DNA of 64,000 nucleotides from Clostridia bacterium (GCA_009929615.1 SAAB01000005.1:41565-105564); one strand, 5' to 3'; counted from the first letter of the stretch, positions 26,839 to 36,735 are shown. Made by a program: numbers and translations. The notes: generated by a model not told the origin, from the sequence alone.

Positions 26839-27435
26839 CTATCTTCTCTTTTTTCCCTGCCGTTTTCCTGTGGATTTCCGGCGTACAGCATAGCCAAAAC
26901 CACCCAGATGCTTACCCAGGCCAAAGTATTGTCCATGGGAATACACCATTGGTGATGCTTTGTCTAAATGAAAGCCGCCTTTCGAATCCATATATTGTTC
27001 GTCTACGTAAACACCCTGAACTTCTGCCATAAACATATCATGGCTTCCCAAAGGCATTACCCGTGTCACTTTACATTCAATAGATACAGGACTTTCTTCA
27101 ACCATCGGTGCATATTTCAATTCACCTTTGACCGGGGTCAATTTCGTTTCTTTGAATTTATCAATGTCCCGGCCCGAACGAACACCACAAAAATCAGTAG
27201 CTCGTGCCAGTTTCTCTGTTGTCAGATTGATAACATATTCTCCTGTTTCCTGAATCATATGATGGGAATGTCGTTCTTTTCGTATAGAAACATAGACCAT
27301 CGGCGGGTCTGAACATATCGTCCCCGTCCATGCTGCCGTCATCAAATTAACATTTCCCTCTTTATCTGCACAGCTTACAAGTACTGCCGGCAGTGGATAA
27401 ACCATATTTCCCGGTTTCCATTTCTGTTTTGCCAT
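26839..27435 (-). CDS. Flavin reductase-like FMN-binding split-barrel protein
   Basis: 198 aa. The N-terminal flavin reductase-like domain is recognisable: YPLPAVLVSCADKEGNVNLM, TAAWTGTICSDPPMVYVSIR with the FMN phosphate site, and EYVINLTTEKLARATDFCG. A C-terminal basic tail (RRKSTGKRQGKKRR) is lysine- and arginine-rich, which is unusual for the family. It could aid nucleic acid or membrane contact, or be neutral. It lies 9 bases after the CBS-pyrophosphatase, with GAGGTAATTT as ribosome-binding site, so it is in the same transcript. The electron acceptor is unknown. Confidence 0.9.
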   Translation of the reverse strand: MAKQKWKPGNMVYPLPAVLVSCADKEGNVNLMTAAWTGTICSDPPMVYVSIRKERHSHHMIQETGEYVINLTTEKLARATDFCGVRSGRDIDKFKETKLTPVKGELKYAPMVEESPVSIECKVTRVMPLGSHDMFMAEVQGVYVDEQYMDSKGGFHLDKASPMVYSHGQYFGLGKHLGGFGYAVRRKSTGKRQGKKRR

Positions 27436-27444
27436 AAATTACCT

Positions 27445-29094
27445 CTATTCCTGGAGTGTTCCGAGCATTTTCGGAATGAACTGTTTCTTTCGGGATACCA
27501 TATTTTCCACAAAAACGCTATCCCCTTCTTTAGATACATTCTGTCCAAAGCAGCTCTTTGCCGCCTCCAGTGCTTTTTCATCAGAGCAAAGCACCATCGT
27601 GGATTCGTCTAAAATGTTTGTCATCATAAAGAAAATCATATTCAAGCCATGTTCTTCCTTCGCTTTCGGAAGCATATTGGCCAGTCTTGCACGTATCTTT
27701 TTCAATTCTCTGACATCCAGTGATGTGACCTGTCCCACACCAAACTGAATATCTCCCGCAGAAAACTTTTTGAAATCCTGATAAAAAATATCCGCATCGG
27801 ATTTACTCTTCAAATCGCTTCCGGCCTCAAACATCTGCATTGCATATTCTTCAACTTTTATTCCGGCAATTTGGGCCAGTGCCTCCGAAGCCATCCGGTC
27901 CAATGGCGTACAGGTCGGAGAACGATACATCAGAGTGTCCGATATAATTGCCGAACACATAAGTCCTGCCATGTCCGGCGTAACCTCTATCTTACTCTCC
28001 TTATACATCTGATACACAATAGTTGCCGTACATCCTACCGGCTGGCATCGGAAATATACAGGCTTTATACTTTGAACATATCCCAGTTTATGATGATCAA
28101 CAATTTCCAGAATCTCGCAGTCAAAGATGCCGTCTACGGCCTGTCCCATTTCATTATGGTCAACCAATGCCACCTGTTTTTTACTGAAATCAATCAGATT
28201 ATGCCGGGTAAACATACCGATAACCTTGTCTGAACTATCCAGAATCGGGAATGCTCTGTGCCGGTTCTTCGCCATTACATCTTTAATATCTTCGATAAAA
28301 TCATCATTTTTAAAAACTTTCAAATGGTCTTTCACCATAAAATGGCCAATCGCCATACTCTGATTAATTAGGCGGGCCGCAATAAAAGTATCATAGGGCG
28401 TCCGAATAACAGTGCAATGATGTTCCGTGGCCAGTTTGAGAATCGTGTCGCTGGGCTGAGTGTTCATGCTGATAATCAAGCACCCTGCATTCATCTCAAT
28501 GGCACAAAGCTGTGACTCATAGCGGTCACCCATCATAACAATATCCCCGTCCTCTATGTATTCCTCCATCAAGTCCGGATTGGCAGCTGCAATTAAAATT
28601 TTACCTTTTTCAACAAGACCTTCCGGGTCTCCAACCAGCATCTCACCATCTAAAGTAGCCAGAATATTTTTATAAGGTGTTTTATTCTCTGACAGGACAC
28701 GGCTGTCATAAACACCCATGTAGGTTTTGGCAATGTCGCCTTTTGTAATAAGCCCCAGAAGTTTATTATCCTCATCCACAATCGTCAGTGTTGATACCTG
28801 TTTTTCCTGAATACGTTCCCATGCCTCTCTGATAGACATCTCCGGAGTACCGCTGTAAGCCGGCGATATCTTCACATCCTTGACCTGAGTTCGTACATCT
28901 TCCATATATTTTGGCACTTCTGCCTGAAATTTTTCCAAAACAAAAGCTGTTTCTAAATTAACCTCTCCAGCACGGACCGGTGTATAATTCCTTCCTGTTA
29001 CCTGTCGGCGTAAATTCGCATAGGCAATCGCAGAGCAGATGGAATCTGTATCTGGATGTTTATGCCCAATAACGTAAATCTTTTCTTCCTTCAT
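27445..29094 (-). CDS. Manganese-dependent inorganic pyrophosphatase with CBS and DRTGG domains, paralogue 1
   Basis: Family II pyrophosphatase of the DHH superfamily, cytosolic, splitting PPi. The 549-aa protein has IGHKHPDTDSICSAIAYAN (metal-binding DxD) at the N-terminus. A regulatory insert (about 65-300) has two CBS half-motifs (SPAYSGTPEMSIREAWERIQ; ILDSSDKVIGMFTRHNLIDF) around a DRTGG-like part. Then come the DHH box IVDHHKLGYV and a C-terminal DHHA2 domain. Regulation by adenine nucleotides is known for this architecture. The start follows GGAGGTGGAGAG. It is directly downstream of a close paralogue. Confidence 0.93.
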   Translation of the reverse strand: MKEEKIYVIGHKHPDTDSICSAIAYANLRRQVTGRNYTPVRAGEVNLETAFVLEKFQAEVPKYMEDVRTQVKDVKISPAYSGTPEMSIREAWERIQEKQVSTLTIVDEDNKLLGLITKGDIAKTYMGVYDSRVLSENKTPYKNILATLDGEMLVGDPEGLVEKGKILIAAANPDLMEEYIEDGDIVMMGDRYESQLCAIEMNAGCLIISMNTQPSDTILKLATEHHCTVIRTPYDTFIAARLINQSMAIGHFMVKDHLKVFKNDDFIEDIKDVMAKNRHRAFPILDSSDKVIGMFTRHNLIDFSKKQVALVDHNEMGQAVDGIFDCEILEIVDHHKLGYVQSIKPVYFRCQPVGCTATIVYQMYKESKIEVTPDMAGLMCSAIISDTLMYRSPTCTPLDRMASEALAQIAGIKVEEYAMQMFEAGSDLKSKSDADIFYQDFKKFSAGDIQFGVGQVTSLDVRELKKIRARLANMLPKAKEEHGLNMIFFMMTNILDESTMVLCSDEKALEAAKSCFGQNVSKEGDSVFVENMVSRKKQFIPKMLGTLQE

Positions 29095-29108
29095 CTCTCC
29101 ACCTCCTG

Positions 29109-30830
29109 CTACTGTTGTAATACGGCAGTTAACTTAGGTATCAGCTGTTTCTTCCGGGATACAACGCCCTTCAAATCAACATAATGTTCCTCCGGCACCA
29201 CCTGAAATCCATTTTCGATATGGATTTTTGCTTCATTGCCAACAAAAAGCAGACGGGTTGATTCCTGTAAAATATCTGTCAGCATGAAAAATATCATAGG
29301 CATCTCAGTTTCATTCCTAACAGTTTCCATATATGCCAACAGCCGCTCCTGAATCTCCAGCAGTTCGTTATGGTTCATCGATGTAATCTGACCAACTGCA
29401 TAAGGAATATCGCCGGCTACAAACTTCTTATAATCTTGGAAAAAGATCTCAGAATCTGTTTTTTTCTGAAGCTGACTGCCTTCCTCAAACATCTTCATAG
29501 CAAAGTTTTCAATGTCTAATCCTGCAATATCAGCCAGCTGCTCTGCTGCCATTTTATCCACTGGCGTACATGTTGGCGAACGGAACATTAATGTGTCTGA
29601 AAGAATCGCTGCACATAAAATACCCGCAATATCTTTGGACACCTCAATCTGATTTTCCATGTACATCTCATAGATAATCGTTGCCGTACACCCTACCGGT
29701 TCATTTCTCACTTTGACCGGTCGAATCGTTTCTACGGTTCCCAGTTTATGATGGTCAATAATCTCCATAACCTCTGCTTCATCTACCCCATCAGCAGCCT
29801 GACTCACTTCATTATGGTCCACCAGAATAACCTGTTTTGTATGCATGTCAATTAATGTACGTCTTGAAATCATACCTATGTATTTATCATTTTTATCCAC
29901 GATAGGGAAATCCCTATGCCGTTTATTCATCATCGTCGGCTTAATATCAGCCACATAATCTTCTTCAGCAAAGGCAATCAGACCATCTTTAATCATAAAA
30001 TAACTAACCGGAATACTCTGGTTAATTGAACGGGTTACTGTATAAGTATCATACGGTGTGCAGATAATTACACAGTCCTTCTCCTCAGCCAGCTTGCAAA
30101 TTGTTCTGGAAGCCTTTGCACCATCACAAATGATAATACACGAGGCCTGGTTCTCAATAGCACTCAGCTGCGCTTCATATCTATTGCCAAGAATAACCAG
30201 ATCATCTTTTTTTATAAATTCGTCAATAACTTCTAAATTAGCTGTTGAAACAACCAATTTCCCCTTTGTCAAACGTTTTTTACTGTCACCGACAATCAGC
30301 TCACCCTTTAACGTTTCCAGAATATTCTCAATCGGTGTACATGCTTCAGCCAGAATCTGATTATTCAGCACCGACATGTAGGCCCCTGCAATATCGGAAA
30401 TCGTAATCAGACCTTTAAGTTTACCTCTGCTGTCTGTCACTGCCAATGTGGAGGTCTCTTTCAACCGCATCGTTTCCCATGCCGTCTTCAGGGATGCGTC
30501 TGCCGAAATTCCCTTATTCCGGCGAATATTAATATCCGCTACCTGAGTACGAATAGCAATCATGTACGTTGGGGCTTTCTGGTGAAATTTCTTCAGTACA
30601 TAATTCGTTTCTGTATTAATCTGTCCGGCACGGGCAGGCACATAAACCGTACTTTCAATATTTTCTCCATCAATCAAAACATCCTGATAGGATTCTACGC
30701 TGCCTCCCTGATGTATTTTTTCACGAATCTCATTCTTAAGAGCCGCATAGGCAATTGCCGAGCAAATAGAGTCTGTATCCGGGTTCTTATGCCCGATAAT
30801 ATAGATTTCCTTTTGTCCCTTTACTTCCAT
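29109..30830 (-). CDS. Manganese-dependent inorganic pyrophosphatase with CBS and DRTGG domains, paralogue 2
   Basis: Same architecture as the next gene: IGHKNPDTDSICSAIAYAA, an insert with CBS/DRTGG domains, and MEIIDHHKLGTVET. At 573 aa it is longer, mainly because of about 23 extra residues after the first motif (KIHQGGSVESYQDVLIDG...). These would sit near the active-site entrance. All metal ligands are kept, so both copies look active. The start at 30830 has AAAGGAG upstream; the longer ORF adds 22 residues. It is the first gene of the transcript that continues into the paralogue and the flavin reductase. Confidence 0.93.
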   Translation of the reverse strand: MEVKGQKEIYIIGHKNPDTDSICSAIAYAALKNEIREKIHQGGSVESYQDVLIDGENIESTVYVPARAGQINTETNYVLKKFHQKAPTYMIAIRTQVADINIRRNKGISADASLKTAWETMRLKETSTLAVTDSRGKLKGLITISDIAGAYMSVLNNQILAEACTPIENILETLKGELIVGDSKKRLTKGKLVVSTANLEVIDEFIKKDDLVILGNRYEAQLSAIENQASCIIICDGAKASRTICKLAEEKDCVIICTPYDTYTVTRSINQSIPVSYFMIKDGLIAFAEEDYVADIKPTMMNKRHRDFPIVDKNDKYIGMISRRTLIDMHTKQVILVDHNEVSQAADGVDEAEVMEIIDHHKLGTVETIRPVKVRNEPVGCTATIIYEMYMENQIEVSKDIAGILCAAILSDTLMFRSPTCTPVDKMAAEQLADIAGLDIENFAMKMFEEGSQLQKKTDSEIFFQDYKKFVAGDIPYAVGQITSMNHNELLEIQERLLAYMETVRNETEMPMIFFMLTDILQESTRLLFVGNEAKIHIENGFQVVPEEHYVDLKGVVSRKKQLIPKLTAVLQQ

Positions 30831-30934
30831 AATAATACTTCTCCTTTGATAAAAACCTATCCGTATTGTACCATATATCTGCCCAATAGACCGCACTTTT
30901 TTTTGAACATTTTTCTTAAGCAGACTACCCTATC

Positions 30935-30970
30935 AAAAAAGGCCCTGTCCTCAATCTTCCGGACAGGGCC
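30935..30970 (-). terminator. Terminator of pgi
   Basis: GGCCCTGTCC and GGACAGGGCC (30941-30950, 30961-30970) pair perfectly over a 10-base loop, followed on the minus strand by six T. Confidence 0.93.
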
Positions 30971-30982
30971 TGTATTCTTTCT

Positions 30983-32332
30983 CTACAGTCGTTTCTTTAA
31001 TGCTTCTGTCAAATCTTCATATCCAGGTTTTCCAAGAAGTGCAAACATATTTTTCTTATAGCTTTCTACGCCCGGCTGATTAAATGGATTCACTCCGAGA
31101 ACATAACCGCTGACACCACAGGCAAATTCATAGAAATAGAATAACTCTCCCAGATAAAATTCATTCTGCTCAGGAATATGAATCATCAGGTTTGGAACAC
31201 TTCCATCGGTATGAGCCAGCGCTGTTCCATTCATTGCACTCTTATTGATAAAGTCCAATGTTTTTCCAGCCAGATAATTCAAACCGTCTAAGTCTACAGC
31301 CTCTTCTTCAATGCGAATCTCATGTTTCGGTGTTTCCACTTCCAAAACGGTTTCAAACATAATCCGGGCACCATCCTGAATAAACTGACCCATAGAATGT
31401 AAATCTGCAGTCAGCGTAACCGATGCCGGGAAAATTCCCCGCTGGTCTTTACCTTCGCTCTCGCCATAAAGCTGTTTCCACCACTCTCCAATATACAGAA
31501 GTGATGGTTCATAGCTACAGGTAATTTCAATGGATTTACCCTTACGAAGCAAAATATTACGAATCGCCGCATACTGAAGGGCGTCATTCTCTTCAAACTT
31601 GTCTTCAAGACAATGCTTCCGAGCGCTGGCCGCCCCTGCCATAAGTTCATCAATATCGGCACCGCTTACTGCAATCGGAAGTAAACCAACGGCTGTCAGT
31701 ACTGAAAAACGTCCGCCTACATCATCTGGTACAACAAATGTTTCATAACCTTCTTCTGTAGCCAGGTTTTTCAAAGCTCCCTTAGCCTTATCTGTTGTAC
31801 AGTAAATACGCTTAGCAGCCTCTTTTTTGCCGTACTTTTCTTCAATCATTTTTTTAAACACACGAAAAGCCACCGCTGGTTCCGTTGTGGTTCCTGACTT
31901 TGAAATCATGTTGATAGAAAAATCCCTGTCCCCAACAACATCCATTAAATTACTGATATAGGAACTGCTCAGGTTATTACCCACAAAATAAATCTCAGGA
32001 GTCTTCCGGGCATCCTTAGGCAGCATATTGTAAAAATTGTGCTGCAAAAATTCGATAGCCGCTCTTGCTCCGAGATAGGAGCCACCGATGCCGATGACAA
32101 GCAGCACATCTGAATCGCTCTGAATCTTCTCAGCCGATTTTTTAATCCGGGCAAACTCTTCTTTATCGTAATTCACCGGCAGGTCAATCCAACCCAAAAA
32201 ATCATTTCCCGCACCAGTCTTTTGAACCAAAACTTCCTTGGCATCCCCAACCAGTTTTTTCATCAAATCCACTTCACCATCACGTATAAACGGCGCTGTC
32301 TTAGAATAGTCAAATGTTACCTTCTTTGCCAT
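30983..32332 (-). CDS. pgi: Glucose-6-phosphate isomerase
   Basis: Interconverts glucose-6-phosphate and fructose-6-phosphate. The 449-aa length is typical of the short Gram-positive form. Visible motifs are [18 protein letters not shown], the phosphate loop [14 protein letters not shown] (about 143-156), [19 protein letters not shown], the catalytic Glu in [12 protein letters not shown], and the late His and Lys in [19 protein letters not shown]. The start follows GGAGGTAGCGAC. It is transcribed alone, ended by a strong terminator. Confidence 0.97.
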   Translation of the reverse strand: MAKKVTFDYSKTAPFIRDGEVDLMKKLVGDAKEVLVQKTGAGNDFLGWIDLPVNYDKEEFARIKKSAEKIQSDSDVLLVIGIGGSYLGARAAIEFLQHNFYNMLPKDARKTPEIYFVGNNLSSSYISNLMDVVGDRDFSINMISKSGTTTEPAVAFRVFKKMIEEKYGKKEAAKRIYCTTDKAKGALKNLATEEGYETFVVPDDVGGRFSVLTAVGLLPIAVSGADIDELMAGAASARKHCLEDKFEENDALQYAAIRNILLRKGKSIEITCSYEPSLLYIGEWWKQLYGESEGKDQRGIFPASVTLTADLHSMGQFIQDGARIMFETVLEVETPKHEIRIEEEAVDLDGLNYLAGKTLDFINKSAMNGTALAHTDGSVPNLMIHIPEQNEFYLGELFYFYEFACGVSGYVLGVNPFNQPGVESYKKNMFALLGKPGYEDLTEALKKRL

Positions 32333-32408
32333 GTCGCTACCTCCATCGTACTTTTTCTTCTTACCCTTATATCATACCAAAATGTCCAGCTTTTATCAAT
32401 GATTTATG

Positions 32409-33134
32409 TCAGCACAAAAATTCTTTTAAGACGTCTTCAACAATTTTAGCATCCACCTCATCATCCCGTCCATGGGCATCTCCCCCACCGTAACCGTCAT
32501 AATAATAAGGCCGGTTTCGCTCTCGTTCTTTACGTCGTCCTGTCCCTGCTGCCGCAACTTCCTGTAAAGCCCTTTTGTACTGATCCGGTGACACGGTTCC
32601 CGTCTGGCCTTTGTAATCCTGATACAGTTTATTACTCAAATAATTATCCACATAGTCAGAAATGCAGTCTATGAGCAATTCCTCTCTGCCTGTAAAATCC
32701 ATAAATAGCAGAACACCGCCCAGCACTGCTGTTCCCATCAGAGATAGTCCAAAAATAAGGCTCATCTGATACAGAGGTGCACCGCCTGTCCAGCGGTAAA
32801 GGAGGTTGCCCCCACCGACAGCCAGCATAGTAGTCATAATCAAATAGGGCAGGCGGCTCCATCCCTGGAGAGAAAAAGGCCCTACCCGAAATTTTTTTAT
32901 GTAGCGCCCTATCAACGCCTCCGTATCCTCCGGCCGCATACCAACTTTGTAATAGCTGGTAACTTTTAATTTAATGTATTTTATCAGTCGATGATTCGAT
33001 GTCCCCATCAAATCCGCTTCACGTATAAGTCTTTTGTAAATTCTTCCTGTCATCCATAAGGTAAACAGTCCCGCCACAAACAATACTGTTTCCACATACA
33101 TCGGAATGCCCTGTCCCAAAAACCAACTTCTCAT
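32409..33134 (-). CDS. Membrane protein of unknown function
   Basis: 241 aa. Hydrophobic segments lie at about 10-30, 97-118 and 125-145, with a basic cytosolic-looking loop between the first two (YKRLIREADL...YYKVGMRPED). The C-terminal third is soluble, with a Gly/Tyr/Arg-rich stretch (RRKERERNRPYYYDGYGGGD) and an acidic terminal helix (DAKIVEDVLKEFLC). I do not recognise the family. It sits alone between pgi and mtnN with AAAGGAG before the start at 33134. Confidence 0.7.
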   Translation of the reverse strand: MRSWFLGQGIPMYVETVLFVAGLFTLWMTGRIYKRLIREADLMGTSNHRLIKYIKLKVTSYYKVGMRPEDTEALIGRYIKKFRVGPFSLQGWSRLPYLIMTTMLAVGGGNLLYRWTGGAPLYQMSLIFGLSLMGTAVLGGVLLFMDFTGREELLIDCISDYVDNYLSNKLYQDYKGQTGTVSPDQYKRALQEVAAAGTGRRKERERNRPYYYDGYGGGDAHGRDDEVDAKIVEDVLKEFLC

Positions 33135-33218
33135 TCTGTGAACTCCTTTCGTTGATAATATAACTCCATTATAATATCAACAAAAAGACAAAATCCATTC
33201 AAATTGGTCGGGGCTCTT

Positions 33219-33917
33219 TTACATATTTTTCAACATTCCGGTTACTAAGGCCACTGTATGTTCAATTGCTTTATGTTCAAATTCACCATAATCCATCTCT
33301 GCACTTCCGTCCGCTTTATCCGAAATAGCTCTGAGAATTAAAAATGGAACATGATTAAGCCATGCTGCCTGCGCTATTGCTGCGCCTTCCATCTCTGTAC
33401 AGAAACCTGCAAAGTTTTTAATAAGACTGTCTTTAACTTCCCTGCTTGAAACAAACTGGTCACCGCTGACAACTCTTCCACGGAAAACCTGGATATCTGG
33501 ATTTACCTCACGGCATACTTTTTCAGCCAGGTCTGCCAGTCCTTCATCCGCCTTAAAGACAGAGGTCTCCATCCTTGGGATAACGCCCAGCTCATATCCG
33601 AATCCTGTCGCGTCCATATCATGCTGCAATGCATCTGTAGAAACTACAATGTCGCCAATATTAATAGCGTTCTGGAGGCTTCCAGCCACCCCTGTATTGA
33701 TAATGGCATCTACCCGAAAAATATCCACTAAAATCTGCGTACATACCGCTGCGTTCACTTTACCAATGCCGCTTCGCACAACAACAACCTGATGTCCCTC
33801 ACAAATACCCTGACAAAATTCCATACCCGCAATCTGCTCTGTCTTTTCAATAGCCATCCGTTCCTTTAAAAAGGCCACTTCTTCCTCCATGGCTCCAATA
33901 ATCCCTGTTTTTTTCAT
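33219..33917 (-). CDS. mtnN: 5'-methylthioadenosine/S-adenosylhomocysteine nucleosidase
   Basis: Hydrolyses MTA and SAH to adenine and thio-sugar, detoxifying SAM by-products. The 232-aa protein has GAMEEEVAFLKERM with the conserved acidic residue, VVVRSGIGKVNAAVCTQIL, VSTDALQHDMDATGFGY, the ribose-binding EMEGAAIAQAAW, and the catalytic Asp in RAISDKADGSAE. The start is preceded by CAGGAGAAATAAA. It complements the riboswitch-regulated metK upstream, though it is not in the same operon. Confidence 0.96.
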   Translation of the reverse strand: MKKTGIIGAMEEEVAFLKERMAIEKTEQIAGMEFCQGICEGHQVVVVRSGIGKVNAAVCTQILVDIFRVDAIINTGVAGSLQNAINIGDIVVSTDALQHDMDATGFGYELGVIPRMETSVFKADEGLADLAEKVCREVNPDIQVFRGRVVSGDQFVSSREVKDSLIKNFAGFCTEMEGAAIAQAAWLNHVPFLILRAISDKADGSAEMDYGEFEHKAIEHTVALVTGMLKNM

Positions 33918-33988
33918 ATTTTATTTCTCCTGCTTTATTTTTCTAATAGTATACATTATTCAAAGAAATCTGCCAACCCGGTAGGTAC

Positions 33989-34016
33989 TTGTGGAAAAAT
34001 AAAATTCTGCTATAAT
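33989..34016 (+). promoter_or_regulatory. Promoter of the TSCPD-murG unit
   Basis: TTGTGG (33989-33994), 16-base spacer, TATAAT (34011-34016). Confidence 0.75.
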
Positions 34017-34052
34017 AAGGACATACTAATTTAAAAACAAGGAGCGATTTAT

Positions 34053-34313
34053 ATGAGACATATTAATCAACATACATGTTCTAAAGCCGTGGATTTCGAA
34101 GTTGAAAACGGCATTGTCACTCAGTGTGAATTTATCGGAGGATGTTCCGGTAATACCCAGGGTGTTGCAGCACTTGTTGTCGGACGTCCTGTCGAAGAAG
34201 TTATTCAGATTCTTTCCGGCATTGACTGCGGTGGCAGAGGTACATCATGTCCAGACCAGTTTGCTAAGGGTCTCCAGGAATATTTATCCAAGAAATCCAG
34301 TATGGAGGCTTAA
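34053..34313 (+). CDS. TSCPD domain protein (TIGR03905-type)
   Basis: 86-aa cytosolic protein. It resembles the TSCPD domain, which also occurs at the C-terminus of some ribonucleotide reductases. The motif is seen as CEFIGGCSGNTQGVAALVVG and IDCGGRGTSCPDQFAKGL; the Cys residues are consistent with metal binding. AAGGAGCGATTTAT precedes the start. It lies 4 bases before murG and its end contains the murG ribosome-binding site, so the two are translationally linked. Its molecular role is unknown. Confidence 0.9.
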   Translation: MRHINQHTCSKAVDFEVENGIVTQCEFIGGCSGNTQGVAALVVGRPVEEVIQILSGIDCGGRGTSCPDQFAKGLQEYLSKKSSMEA

Positions 34314-34317
34314 AATC

Positions 34318-35400
34318 ATGAAAAAAATCCTGCTTACCGGTGGTGGCACTGCCGGTCACGTAACGCCAAATATCGCTTTGATGCCAGCTCTGAAAGCGGA
34401 TGGTTACCAGATATCTTATATCGGTTCCTATGATGGCATGGAGCGGCGTTTAATTGAGGAATTAAATATCCCTTATTACGGCATTTCTTCCGGGAAACTT
34501 CGCCGCTATTTCGATATTAAGAACTTCACGGACCCCTTTAAAGTCGTCAAAGGTTACTTTGAAGCTAAAAAATTGATGAAAAAATTAAACCCTGATGTTG
34601 TCTTTTCCAAGGGCGGCTTCGTTACAGTTCCTGTAGTCATGGCTGCCAAAAGGTGTAAGATTCCTGCTATTATTCATGAATCTGATATGACACCGGGACT
34701 TGCCAACAAACTGGCCATTCCATCTGCCTATAAAGTTTGCCACAATTTCCCGGAAACAGCCGACAGTCTTCCTGAAGGCAAAGCTGTCCTTTCCGGTTCT
34801 CCAATTCGAAAAGAACTTTTAGAAGGCGACCGTAAGAAAGGTCTGGAAATCTGTGGATTTAACGAGGAAAAACCGGTTATTCTTGTCATTGGCGGAAGCC
34901 TTGGTGCGGCTGCCATCAATGAAGCAGTTCGTAAGGCTCTTCCCGTACTCCTGCCTTCTTATCAGATTATTCATGTCTGCGGAAAAGGCAAGGTAGATAC
35001 ATCTATTAAGGGTATGCCAGGTTACATCCAGTTTGATTTTGTAAAGCAGGAATTAAGCGATTTATTAGCATGTGCCGACCTCATTATTTCTCGTGCCGGC
35101 TCAAATGCCATCTGCGAATTTCTTGCTTTGCACAAGCCAAATATTCTCATTCCGCTTCCAGCTCATGCCAGCCGCGGAGACCAGATTCTTAATGCTGCAT
35201 CCTTTGAGAAACAGGGCTTTAGCTACTTGCTTCCAGAGGAAATGGTTACAGATGAAAGTTTGACAAAGGCAGTAAATGAAGTCTTTGAAAACCGTGAAAC
35301 ATATATTCAGGCAATGAAATCAACAGCCGCTTCAAATGCTATTGATATCATTGTTAAATTATGCGACGAAGCCATTGGAAGCTATAAAAAGAAAAAATGA
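34318..35400 (+). CDS. murG: Undecaprenyldiphospho-muramoylpentapeptide beta-N-acetylglucosaminyltransferase
   Basis: Converts lipid I to lipid II on the inner membrane face. The 360-aa GT28 protein has the N-terminal LLTGGGTAGHVTPNIAL loop, the second Gly-rich loop VIGGSLGAAAINEAV (about 190) and the donor site ISRAGSNAICEFLALHKPNILIPLP. The real start is ATG at 34318, after GGAGG. The longer ORF runs into the TSCPD gene in another frame. It stands apart from the mur/fts cluster. The paralogue type common in clostridia outside the division cluster is possible. Confidence 0.95.
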   Translation: MKKILLTGGGTAGHVTPNIALMPALKADGYQISYIGSYDGMERRLIEELNIPYYGISSGKLRRYFDIKNFTDPFKVVKGYFEAKKLMKKLNPDVVFSKGGFVTVPVVMAAKRCKIPAIIHESDMTPGLANKLAIPSAYKVCHNFPETADSLPEGKAVLSGSPIRKELLEGDRKKGLEICGFNEEKPVILVIGGSLGAAAINEAVRKALPVLLPSYQIIHVCGKGKVDTSIKGMPGYIQFDFVKQELSDLLACADLIISRAGSNAICEFLALHKPNILIPLPAHASRGDQILNAASFEKQGFSYLLPEEMVTDESLTKAVNEVFENRETYIQAMKSTAASNAIDIIVKLCDEAIGSYKKKK

Positions 35401-35412
35401 AATTTTTATACC

Positions 35413-35446
35413 AAAAAGGCCGGTTCAAATCGAACCAGCCTTTTTT
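35413..35446 (+). terminator. Bidirectional terminator after murG
   Basis: AAAAAGGC-CGGTTC pairs with GAACC-GCCTTTTTT. It separates murG from the convergent minus-strand gene. Confidence 0.9.
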
Positions 35447-35459
35447 ATGTTTTAGTCAA

Positions 35460-36716
35460 TTAAATTTTTTCAAAAAGTTTTTGTACCCGCAATAATGTAA
35501 TATCCGAGACAACATAAGGTGAATATTTCATCGCAACCCCTATCATATCATCACTGATGCCCAATTCTTCAATAGTCATCTTACAGCCCATCTTCTCATA
35601 GGCTTCCTCAACCCACTGAACAGAAGGTAATTCATCCAATATCTTGATAATCTCGTCTTTATACTGCAGTACTTTCTCTCCGGTAATTCCATTCAAAGGG
35701 TCCGGGCGATTTAACTCAGTTACCGCTTCCCGAATCTCGCCTTTCCAAAATCCCTTGCGAATTTCTTTTCCTGCAAGCCCGTTGGCATCCACAGGAACCA
35801 GCCGTCCCTCTATCAAAGCCTTTTTAAAAGCTTCATAGGATTTCAGACAAAGTAGTGTTCCAACACCAACTTTCTCACCATGCACAGCATTCAGTTTCGG
35901 CTGTTCTACCGAAATATCCAAATATCTGGAAAGATGATGTTCCGCTCCCATCAGAGCTTTAGCTCCTGTCACATTTCCCATCGCCATATCCGGCAATATT
36001 AACGCATACAACAAATACTCACAGCATGCTTTATCCCCCTCCGCAAGAAGTTCCAGGCGGTCTGTAACACGATTCATTGCTGCCAGTTCTGCTTCACAAA
36101 GTGTCTTATTCAATGGACTGTCCGTCAGTAAATGAGATATCTTCCAATCTGCAAGTGCAATATAATTTCCCATCAAATCACTAAAGCCCGCTGCCGTCAG
36201 CCTTGCCGGTGCTTCTGCAAAAATGTCCGTATCCGCGAACAGATACACCGGTGCTACCGCCATGACATTCCGTTTAATTCCCCGCTTGATAACCGCAGAT
36301 ATGCAAGTCATATACCCTTCGCCACTGGCCGCCGTAGGCACAGAAACAAAGGGTAGTTCATATTCCCAGCATAGATATCTGGCAATATCGTGAATCGTAA
36401 CACTACCAAGTGCTATCATGCAGTCTGCCGTTTTTGGAATCTTATTTCTAGCCAGCGAAACACTTCTCTCATCTGCCGCAAGGCTTTCCGGGTCCAGACA
36501 AATCAAGTCATAATTTTCCAGACTTTCCAGTAAAGCATCTCCCAAAAAATAGGTATTCTGGTCGCAAATAATAACAGGCTCAATCCAGCCTTCTTTTTTC
36601 ATAATATCAGCAATTTTGAAGATTGCCCCCGGCTCAATCCACATACCACGAATGGTTTCAAGCCCTTCCGGACTACCTTCACATACTCTGCTGATTTCTT
36701 CCAGCTCTATTCTCAT
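35460..36716 (-). CDS. Glycerol-1-phosphate dehydrogenase-like protein (EgsA/AraM type, Fe-ADH superfamily)
   Basis: Predicted to reduce dihydroxyacetone phosphate to sn-glycerol-1-phosphate with NAD(P)H. The 418-aa protein has CMIALGSVTIHDIARYLCWE (NAD-binding GSGT-like, here GSVT), FVSVPTAASGEGYMTCISAV and the metal ligands: Asp in AAGFSDLMGNYIALADWKIS and two His in MGAEHHLSRY and AVHGEKVGVGT. The AraM-like C-terminal domain follows. I start at ATG 36716. It is 20 bases downstream of the HIT gene. The usual archaeal/AraM context genes are absent, so the fate of the product is unclear. Confidence 0.88.
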   Translation of the reverse strand: MRIELEEISRVCEGSPEGLETIRGMWIEPGAIFKIADIMKKEGWIEPVIICDQNTYFLGDALLESLENYDLICLDPESLAADERSVSLARNKIPKTADCMIALGSVTIHDIARYLCWEYELPFVSVPTAASGEGYMTCISAVIKRGIKRNVMAVAPVYLFADTDIFAEAPARLTAAGFSDLMGNYIALADWKISHLLTDSPLNKTLCEAELAAMNRVTDRLELLAEGDKACCEYLLYALILPDMAMGNVTGAKALMGAEHHLSRYLDISVEQPKLNAVHGEKVGVGTLLCLKSYEAFKKALIEGRLVPVDANGLAGKEIRKGFWKGEIREAVTELNRPDPLNGITGEKVLQYKDEIIKILDELPSVQWVEEAYEKMGCKMTIEELGISDDMIGVAMKYSPYVVSDITLLRVQKLFEKI

Positions 36717-36735
36717 AGACAAAACCCCATTTTCT

